Notes under the pieces: model-generated
Databases searched by the model: none
The model's input: the letters and a program-made list of their open reading frames with translations, nothing else
What the model was told of the DNA's origin: nothing
Translations under genes and position numbers: made by a program
In this document: piece by piece, positions 1 through 5,966 of the stretch
How positions within the stretch are numbered: position 1 is the first letter of the stretch
Layout of the letters: each line of letters begins with the position of its first letter
Source of the DNA: Candidatus Eiseniibacteriota bacterium
Lineage (GTDB): Bacteria > Eisenbacteria > RBG-16-71-46
Direction of reading: 5' to 3'
Assembly: GCA_005893185.1 (NCBI GenBank)
Contig: VBOS01000250.1
Location: 1-7,530, forward strand
Length of the DNA stretch: 7,530 nucleotides

Positions 1-6
1 GCCGCC

Positions 7-2196
7 ATGGCCACGAGCGATTCGACAGCGCGCCGACAGGAGATCGTGCGAGGACTGGGGATCGCCCTGCTCGTCTCGCTCCTGCTGTCCGCGCTCCACC
101 TGGCGGGGGCCTTCGAGAGCTTCGATCTGCGGCTCCTGGACTGGCGCTTCCGCCTGCGCGGCGAGCGCCCGGCCTCCGACGCCATCGCGATCGTGGGCGT
201 GGACGACGCGACCATCCACGCCTACGGGTCATGGCCGGTCCGCCGCGATCAATACGCATTGCTCATCTCGGCCCTCGAGGAGGCACGCGCCGGGGCGATC
301 GCGGTCGATCTCCAGTTCCCCGATGACCTCAACCAGGACCCGGCATGGAACCACCTGCTGGCGCAGGTCACGGGCAATCACGAGAACGTCGTGCATGCTA
401 TCCGGTTCGATGCCGAAGGGGCGGACCCACGGCCGCTCACGCCCGATGCCGAGCGAATCCTGCGCTCGCAGAGCCTGCCGGGCGAAGGCGGGCCGGCGCC
501 GCGCGCCGCGAGCGTCGCTCTGCCGTTTCCCGAGCTGCTGTCGGCGGCCCGGAGCCTCGGGCACGTCACGGCGAGCGTGGACCCGGACGGCGCGATCCGG
601 CGGTTGCCGATGTTGATCCGCCACGAGGACCGTCTCTATGCGTCCCTGGCGCTGCGGTCGTACGGCGCATATCGAGGTTGGCGCTCGCCCGAAAGCGTGC
701 ACTGGTCGGGCCGAGCCGCAGTCGTCGAGTGGCCCACCGGGGGTCGCACGCGGCTTCCGGTGGGTGACGACGGCTCGACCGCGATCGATTTCGCGGGTGA
801 TCGCGAGGCGTTCGACCGCAGCTATTCCATGCTCAAGGTGCTCCGCTGGTACGTGGCCGGGGACTCGGCCCGGCTGCGGGAGGCGTTCGCCGGAAAGATC
901 GTGTTGATCGGGCTCGTGTCGGCACGGGAGCTCTCGGAAGAGGTCGGCCCCACACCGTTCGCCGCCGCCACCCCGCTGGTTTACGTCCACGCCAGCGCAA
1001 TGGACAATCTCCTGCGGGACCGGTTCCTGGTCCGCCCGCCACGCTGGCTCCACGCTTCGCTGCTCGTGGGCCTGGGCGGCATGATCGGATGGGGGTTCGT
1101 CGCTCTTCCCATCGTGTGGGCTGGAATCGTGATGGGGCTCGCAACGGTGCTCCTTGCAGGGATCGACCACGCCCTCTTCGCCGGGCTCGCCATCGATGTG
1201 CCCCCCACCGCCGCCCTGGCGCTGGCGCCGCTGATCTACACCGCCATCGGAACCCACCGTTACCTGTTCCTCGAGCGACGATCGCGCCAGCGCGAGAAGG
1301 ACATTCGCGAGGGACGCAGCGTGCAGCAACGCTTCCTGCCGGAAGCGCTCATTGGGCAGCGGCTCTCCCATTTCGAGATCGTGGAGAAGCTCGGCGCCGG
1401 TGGGATGGGGGTTGTGTACCGCGGGCGCGACCGGCACCTCGCGCGCGACGTGGCGGTGAAGGTTCTCACCGGAGCTTCCCTCGCCGACGAGGAAATGCGG
1501 CGACGGTTCCGGCACGAGGCCTTGGCACTTTCGCGACTCAACCACCCGCGCATCGCCACCATCTTCGACTTCGACAGCCAGGATGGAACCGGCTTTCTCG
1601 TCATGGAGTTCGTGCCCGGGGCTTCGCTGTCCGACGTGCTCGAGCACGGCCCCTTGCCCGAATCGAACGCGCTGGCCGTGGCCATCGACGTGGCGGATGC
1701 GCTGGAGGCGGCCCACGCCCACGGCGTGCTGCACCGGGACCTCAAGCCGGCGAACGTGATGCTCACGACGGATGGCAGGGCGAAGATCCTCGACTTCGGC
1801 GTGGCCAAGATCCTCGGAGATTCGACGACGACATCGACCGGCCTCACGAAGACGGGAACGGTCGTGGGCACGATGGCCTACCTGGCGCCCGAGCTGCTCA
1901 CCGGCCGGGAGGCGGACGCGCGGACGGATGTCTACGGCCTCGGCATGGTGTTGTTCGAGATCCTGACGGGCGTGCGGCCCTTCTCGATCGACCCGCCTCA
2001 CGAGCTGATGCACAAGATCCTGAACGAATCGCCCCCGGAGCCGCGGAGATTGAACCCGAAGATATCCCTGCGCACTCAGGGCATCGTCATGCGGGCGCTC
2101 GAGAAGGACCCTGGCGCGCGCTTCGCGAGCGCCGGCGAGATGTTGATGGCACTGCGCGAGGCGGCGGTCGCGGCCGGCTCCTCGGACCCGACGTAG
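7..2196 (+). CDS. CHASE2 sensor domain transmembrane serine/threonine protein kinase
   Basis: Membrane receptor kinase of 729 residues, predicted to sense an unknown envelope signal and phosphorylate cytoplasmic proteins on Ser/Thr. Residues 17-35 form an N-terminal membrane helix. Residues about 36-345 read as CHASE2: LLDWRFRLRG near the start, VGVDDATI, and near the end GKIVLIG followed by HASAMDNLL. Three hydrophobic segments follow at about 350-367, 369-387 and 399-417, then a basic linker. The kinase spans about 455-715. Its glycine loop is GAGGMG (463-468), with VAVK Lys485, helix-C Glu504, HRDLKPAN (576-583, catalytic Asp578), DFG (596-598) and APE (627-629). All catalytic residues are present, so it should be active. 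Activation-loop Thr614 and Thr616 align by eye with the autophosphorylated Thr171/Thr173 of PknB. Only six bases precede the ATG, so no ribosome site is visible and a slightly earlier start cannot be excluded, but the N terminus looks complete for the family. It ends 121 bp before the peptidase gene. The CHASE2 ligand is unknown. Confidence 0.93.
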   Translation: MATSDSTARRQEIVRGLGIALLVSLLLSALHLAGAFESFDLRLLDWRFRLRGERPASDAIAIVGVDDATIHAYGSWPVRRDQYALLISALEEARAGAIAVDLQFPDDLNQDPAWNHLLAQVTGNHENVVHAIRFDAEGADPRPLTPDAERILRSQSLPGEGGPAPRAASVALPFPELLSAARSLGHVTASVDPDGAIRRLPMLIRHEDRLYASLALRSYGAYRGWRSPESVHWSGRAAVVEWPTGGRTRLPVGDDGSTAIDFAGDREAFDRSYSMLKVLRWYVAGDSARLREAFAGKIVLIGLVSARELSEEVGPTPFAAATPLVYVHASAMDNLLRDRFLVRPPRWLHASLLVGLGGMIGWGFVALPIVWAGIVMGLATVLLAGIDHALFAGLAIDVPPTAALALAPLIYTAIGTHRYLFLERRSRQREKDIREGRSVQQRFLPEALIGQRLSHFEIVEKLGAGGMGVVYRGRDRHLARDVAVKVLTGASLADEEMRRRFRHEALALSRLNHPRIATIFDFDSQDGTGFLVMEFVPGASLSDVLEHGPLPESNALAVAIDVADALEAAHAHGVLHRDLKPANVMLTTDGRAKILDFGVAKILGDSTTTSTGLTKTGTVVGTMAYLAPELLTGREADARTDVYGLGMVLFEILTGVRPFSIDPPHELMHKILNESPPEPRRLNPKISLRTQGIVMRALEKDPGARFASAGEMLMALREAAVAAGSSDPT

Positions 2197-2217
2197 CGTT
2201 CCGCCCGAACGTGCTTC

Positions 2218-2243
2218 GGCGATCGCCCCGACATTGATAGGAT
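2218..2243 (+). promoter_or_regulatory. possible promoter with palindrome upstream of the peptidase gene
   Basis: The 121-bp gap between kinase and peptidase holds a sigma70-like -10 hexamer, TAGGAT (2238-2243), within a small AT-richer patch in otherwise GC-rich DNA. A perfect 10-bp palindrome, GGCGATCGCC, lies at 2218-2227, about where a -35 or operator would sit. The -35 match (TTCGGC, 2215-2220, 17-bp spacing) is poor. This is suggestive only; such short matches occur by chance. No intrinsic terminator (hairpin plus T-run) follows the kinase, so read-through from it is equally possible. Confidence 0.25.
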
Positions 2244-2305
2244 GCCAGCCGCTGTAGGAACGCGATCCCGCCCACCATCGCAAGGGCCTTGAACGGCCAC
2301 GTTCC

Positions 2306-2311
2306 GGGAGG
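2306..2311 (+). promoter_or_regulatory. ribosome binding site of the peptidase gene
   Basis: GGGAGG lies six bases before the ATG at 2318. This strong Shine-Dalgarno match fixes the start and places a signal peptide at the extreme N terminus. Confidence 0.7.
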
Positions 2312-2317
2312 TCGAGA

Positions 2318-4451
2318 ATGCTTCGCCATCGTCTGCCTTCGAGGGCCGCCGCCGTGCTGCTCGTGGCGTGCTGCTGCGCCGCCCACTCATCGCTCGCGGC
2401 GGAAGCCCCGCCGGTCGCGCCGGTGCGCGCCGTCACCGACGAGTACTGGGGCCAGAAGATCGAAGACCCCTACCGCTACATGGAGAACTTGAAGGACCCC
2501 GAGGTCCAGGCGTGGATCAAGGGGCAGGCCGACTTCACGACCGCGCTCATCGCCCGCCTGCCCGAGCGCGACCGCGTTCTCGCCCGCATCAAGGAGCTGG
2601 AGGCCGGGCGTCCGTATCGCATCTTCGACATCGACCGGTTGCCGGACGGGCGGCTCTTCTACCTGCGGGTGGCATCCGACGAGGATCTCCCCAAGCTCTT
2701 CGCGCGCGCGTCACTCGGCGGCGAGGAGAAGCTGCTCGTCGATCCCTCGGCGATGAAGCCAGCGGGCGGCGGCCACTACTCGCTCGGCTTCTACGTGCCG
2801 TCGCCGGACGGCAAGCGCGTGATCTACGGGCTCTCCCCCTCGGGATCGGAGCAGGACGTGCTGCACGTGCTCGACGTCGGCTCCGGCGCTGCGCTCTCGG
2901 ACTCGATCGACCGCATGGAGGCGGGCTATACGAATCCCCAGTGGCTCCCCGACGGCAGCGGCTTCTACTACTCGCGCCGCCGCCTGCTGGCGGCCGACGC
3001 GCCCCCGACCGAAGGCTACAAGAAGACCTTCGCCTGCATGCACCGCCTCGGTGCCAACCCCGACGCCGACGTCCTACGCGATCGGCAAGATCAAGCACGG
3101 GGACGCGAACCCGCTCACGCTCTACGCGGCCAAGCTGCCGCCGACTGGCGATCTCACGAAGCGCGAGGGAATGGCGTCGCCGTGGAAGATGATCTGCGAC
3201 GCGGCCGACTCGGTGGAGGACTTCGCCGTCCACGGCGACGAGATCTACCTCATGACCGCGCGCGCCGCTCCGCGCTTCAAGGTGTTGCGCGAGAAGCTCG
3301 CATCGCCCGGCTTCGCTTCCGCCGAGACCCTGGTTCCGGCGAGCGAGGCCGTGATCTCGGGCGTCGCGTCGGCCAAGGACGCCCTCTACATCGAGTCCCG
3401 CGACGGCGCGGCGGGCCGCGTGGCGCGGCTCGGATACGGCGCGGGCGCCAAGCTCGAGCCGCTCACCCTGCCCGAGAAGTATCCGTCCTGCGCGATCGCG
3501 AGCGCAGCTCCCGACGTGGACGGAGTGCTGGTCCAGACCACAGCTTGGACGCGCGCCGGCAAGACCTACGCCTACGATCCGGCGCAAAAGGCGTTCGCGG
3601 ACACGAAGCTCAACCCGATCGGCAAGTTCGATGCGCTGCCCGGATTCGAGTCGGTGGAGGTGATGGTCCCCGGCCACGACGGCGTGAAGATCCCGCTCTC
3701 GATCATCTACAAGAGCGGCCTCAAGCTCGACGGCTCGAACCCGACGCTGCTCTCGGGCTACGGCGCCTACGGCCTGAGCCGCAACGTCCAGTACATCCCG
3801 ACCATGATCGCGTGGCTCGAGCGCGGCGGCGTGTACGCGGTCGCGCACGTGCGGGGCGGCGGGGAGTACGGCGAGGAGTGGCACAAGGCCGGGCAGAAGC
3901 AGACCAAGCCCAACACCTGGAAGGACTTCATCTCGTGCGCCGAGTACCTGATCGCCAAGGGCTACACGAGCCCGGCGCGGCTCGCGGGCCAGGGCGGCAG
4001 CGCCGGCGGCATCCTGATCGGGCGCGCTGTCACCGAGCGGCCGGATCTCTTCGCCGCCGGACTCTTCGACGTCGGCTGCCTCGACGCCCTGCGCATGGAG
4101 ACCACGATGAACGGCGTGCCCAACATCCCCGAGTTCGGCACGGTCAAGAACGCGGACGAGTTCAAGGCGCTGCTCGAGATGAGCGCCTACCACCACGTGA
4201 AGGACGGTGCGAAGTACCCGGCCGTGATGCTGTCGCACGGGGTGAACGATCCGCGCGTCGAGCCCTGGATGTCGGCCAAGATGTGCGCGCGCCTCCAGGC
4301 CGCGACCGCGAGCGGCAAGCCGGTGCTGTTCCGCGTGGACTACCACGCCGGTCACGGAATCGGCTCGACCAAGGCCCAGCTCCAGGAGAGCACGGCCGAC
4401 AAGTTCGTGTTCATGCTGTGGCAGATGGGAGTGATCAAGCCGCTGCCGTGA
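2318..4451 (+). pseudogene. exported prolyl oligopeptidase (S9A) family serine peptidase, frameshifted
   Basis: Whole peptidase locus. S9A enzymes cleave short peptides, classically after proline, with an alpha/beta-hydrolase domain capped by a seven-bladed propeller. The N terminus is basic then hydrophobic and Ala/Cys-rich (residues 1-30), an export signal. It could be cut near SLAA-EA, or at a lipobox-like LVAC (Cys18) to give a lipoprotein. The family N-terminal signature EDPYRYMEN follows at about 49. Propeller sequence runs in one frame to HRLGANPDADV (242-252, ending at 3073), and resumes one base later at YAIGKIKHGD (from 3075) in the next frame, running to the stop at 4449-4451. Joined, the product is about 710 residues. 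From memory, porcine prolyl oligopeptidase has roughly 20 more residues between these motifs, so a segment seems deleted as well as the frame changed. Read literally, translation continues as nonsense to 6253. A decayed gene and an assembly or consensus error are both possible; an intact catalytic half with no other lesion favours a recent event or an error. Confidence 0.85.
3051..4451 (+). CDS. catalytic portion of the prolyl oligopeptidase, downstream reading frame
   Basis: This frame carries the rest of the propeller and the whole hydrolase domain. It opens at a GTG (3051) without a convincing ribosome site; genuine homology begins at about 3075, so this is most likely the 3' part of the peptidase gene and not an independent gene. 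Catalytic residues are visible: nucleophile Ser in GQGGSAGG (codon 3999-4001, about residue 561 of the joined protein), Asp in GVNDPRV (4248-4250, about 644) and His in HAGHGIG (4353-4355, about 679). Their order and spacing resemble Ser554, Asp641 and His680 of porcine prolyl oligopeptidase. The family block RGGGEYGEEWHKAG precedes the nucleophile. Where the animal enzyme has the proline-stacking Trp595, this protein reads NGVPNIPEFG, so strict post-proline specificity should not be assumed. The gene ends 57 bp before the next start, close enough for co-transcription. Confidence 0.88.
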   Translation: MPTPTPTSYAIGKIKHGDANPLTLYAAKLPPTGDLTKREGMASPWKMICDAADSVEDFAVHGDEIYLMTARAAPRFKVLREKLASPGFASAETLVPASEAVISGVASAKDALYIESRDGAAGRVARLGYGAGAKLEPLTLPEKYPSCAIASAAPDVDGVLVQTTAWTRAGKTYAYDPAQKAFADTKLNPIGKFDALPGFESVEVMVPGHDGVKIPLSIIYKSGLKLDGSNPTLLSGYGAYGLSRNVQYIPTMIAWLERGGVYAVAHVRGGGEYGEEWHKAGQKQTKPNTWKDFISCAEYLIAKGYTSPARLAGQGGSAGGILIGRAVTERPDLFAAGLFDVGCLDALRMETTMNGVPNIPEFGTVKNADEFKALLEMSAYHHVKDGAKYPAVMLSHGVNDPRVEPWMSAKMCARLQAATASGKPVLFRVDYHAGHGIGSTKAQLQESTADKFVFMLWQMGVIKPLP

Positions 4452-4498
4452 GGGGCGGTGCAGCCTTAGGGGGGCGGGCCGGATGGGATGCCGCGCCC

Positions 4499-4503
4499 AG
4501 GAG
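4499..4503 (+). promoter_or_regulatory. ribosome binding site choosing the 4509 start
   Basis: AGGAG ends five bases before the ATG at 4509. An in-frame ATG at 4488 lies upstream of this site and has no comparably spaced one, so 4509 is the better start; it also gives a compact signal peptide. Confidence 0.55.
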
Positions 4504-4508
4504 TGAAC

Positions 4509-5387
4509 ATGGGGTCCAGACGGACGCTCGCGGCATGGATCCTCGCGCGCGCAACGGTCGGCGTTGCCTCCGTCGTCCTCGCGGTCACCGCTGCGGCCCA
4601 AGGCGTACCGGACGTCGTCGTCCGCGACCACGAGCACGGCGAGACGATGCTTCGCTTCCACCGCGGGCGCTTCCACTACGCGCTGATTCTCGACGCAGCC
4701 TTCGGCCGCCACATCCCGCTCGACTGGAGCGGGCGTTCGATCTGGATCGACCGGGCCAAGTTCGAGCTGCCCTTCGGCGCGGTGTTCCTGCTGTCCACCC
4801 GGGACTCGACCCCGGCGCGCCAGCTCGAATTCAACGCCATGCGCGGCCGGCTCCTGCTGGATCAGGCAGCTGCCACCCCCGCGGTCGCCGAGTGGCTCCG
4901 GAAGCACGGCCACGCGCGCGACACGGTGGCACGCGGCGCAGTTCAGGCGGCCACCTACCCCCGCCACACGCTCGAGCTCACCGAGTGGTCGTATCAGGGC
5001 GTGCATGCTGTGACGTGCGTTGTGAGCGGCGATCCCCTGTTCGTCCTGTTCTCGGAGGCATCGCTCCGTGGCGGCAGCTCGACGCAGACCGAGGCATCGC
5101 TCCGTGGCGGCAGCTCGACGCAGACCTTCTTCGGAAACCTGGCGTCGGTGGATGTCCAGGTGGGCGAAACGGGGGACAAACGCACCTGGCGCGCGACGCC
5201 GTTGCAGGCCGTCTTCGCCGATCGCACATACGAGTTCTCCGCGGGACGCGTCTTCCTGATTCCGGCGAGCGGCGGGGAGGTCGTGCGCGTGCAGGCTGCG
5301 CTCGACCTGGGTCCCGGGTCTGCCGACCGGATCGGCGACGAGATCGAGCGCATTCCCGAGGTGCGGGCTTTCCTGCGGCTCGAATAG
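4509..5387 (+). CDS. exported protein of unknown function with internal 12-residue tandem duplication
   Basis: I do not recognise this 292-residue protein. Residues 1-30 form a signal peptide: Arg4-Arg5, a hydrophobic core with a V/A/L run at about 17-29, then an AAA-QG cleavage site. It is therefore probably periplasmic or otherwise exported. The mature part alternates polar and hydrophobic residues, as in a beta-rich fold, with no later membrane segment and no catalytic motif I can identify. Two stretches look faintly alike: FELPFGAVFLLS (about 89-100) and YEFSAGRVFLIP (about 243-254), a hint of two similar halves. Residues 183-194 and 195-206 are exact copies of EASLRGGSSTQT, encoded by a perfect 36-bp repeat; without one copy the protein would be 280 residues. 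The alternative ATG at 4488 would add seven residues. The gene follows the peptidase by 57 bp and precedes another exported protein, so a shared envelope role is plausible but unproven. Confidence 0.75.
   Translation: MGSRRTLAAWILARATVGVASVVLAVTAAAQGVPDVVVRDHEHGETMLRFHRGRFHYALILDAAFGRHIPLDWSGRSIWIDRAKFELPFGAVFLLSTRDSTPARQLEFNAMRGRLLLDQAAATPAVAEWLRKHGHARDTVARGAVQAATYPRHTLELTEWSYQGVHAVTCVVSGDPLFVLFSEASLRGGSSTQTEASLRGGSSTQTFFGNLASVDVQVGETGDKRTWRATPLQAVFADRTYEFSAGRVFLIPASGGEVVRVQAALDLGPGSADRIGDEIERIPEVRAFLRLE
5055..5126 (+). repeat. perfect 36-bp tandem duplication (two copies)
   Basis: Copies at 5055-5090 and 5091-5126 are identical over 36 bases. Each begins GAGGCATCGCTCC and ends GACGCAGACC. 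The identity stops exactly at the copy borders. The unit is twelve codons, so the reading frame of the exported protein is kept (EASLRGGSSTQT twice). Identity at wobble positions points to a recent duplication or to an assembly artefact. Confidence 0.97.
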
Positions 5388-5502
5388 CTCCGCCTCCCCG
5401 ACGAGCTGCGCCGCATGCCCCGCTGGGCCGTCCCGGCGATCGGCGCTTCGACCGCCGGCATGGGTGCACCGTCGTCATCGTGTGGGCCGGGTCCAGGAAG
5501 CG

Positions 5503-5508
5503 TAGAAT
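5503..5508 (+). promoter_or_regulatory. possible -10 element upstream of the WY-repeat gene
   Basis: TAGAAT matches the TATAAT consensus at five of six positions and stands out in the GC-rich 179-bp gap before the GTG at 5567. The -35 region at 17-bp spacing (GTGTGG, 5480-5485) is poor. If real, transcripts would have a leader of about 50 bases. The rest of the gap shows no gene and no terminator with a T-run. Confidence 0.3.
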
Positions 5509-5557
5509 CGGGTCGTGCTCCCGAAACCGGGCCCAGTCGCCGGCCGTCTCTCCTAAT

Positions 5558-5561
5558 GAGG
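5558..5561 (+). promoter_or_regulatory. ribosome binding site choosing the GTG start at 5567
   Basis: GAGG ends five bases before GTG 5567. The in-frame ATG at 5579 lies 17 bases from this site, too far for normal pairing, so the GTG start is preferred. Either start keeps the signal peptide. Confidence 0.5.
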
Positions 5562-5966
5562 TCGCCGTGGATCCGCTCATGAAGTTTCGACTCGCTCATC
5601 GGCCCTGTGGCCGAATCGGCATCGTCGTCCTCGGGGCGCTGCTCGCTCTGACCGGCCCCTCCCGCGCCGAAGATGCCGGCTGGCCTCGCCAGTTCGATTC
5701 GTCGAGCGGAGCGTTCGTCATCTACCAGCCCCAGCCCGAGACCCTGGTCGGCGACATGCTCACAGCGCGGGCTGCGTTCTCACTCCAGCAGAGCCGCGAC
5801 ACCGAACCCCTGTTCGGCGTTCTGTGGTTCACCGAGACCATTCTCATCGATCGCGACAGCAGCAGCGTCTCGGCGCGCCACTTCGACGTCACCAAGGTGC
5901 GGCTCCCCGGCATCACGCCGTCCGAAGCGAGCCGCTACGAGAGCCTGGTCGAGTCGGAGGCCGCGA

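Noticed and set aside
229..2436. 735-residue open frame on the - strand opposite the kinase
   Set aside because: It mirrors the codon structure of an unmistakable kinase gene, is rich in Arg, His and Gly, and shows no domain.
2589..5006. 805-residue open frame on the - strand opposite the peptidase
   Set aside because: It runs antisense to a gene with an intact catalytic triad. Its composition is typical of a GC shadow frame and no family is recognisable.
5055..5126. CRISPR array
   Set aside because: The two 36-bp copies are directly adjacent with no spacer and lie in frame within a coding gene.
5414..5462. Inverted repeats (CATGCC/GGCATG and CCGGCG/CGCCGG) after the orphan gene, as a terminator
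   Set aside because: The stems are only six base pairs, compete for the same bases and are not followed by a T-run. Short GC-rich inverted repeats are expected by chance here.
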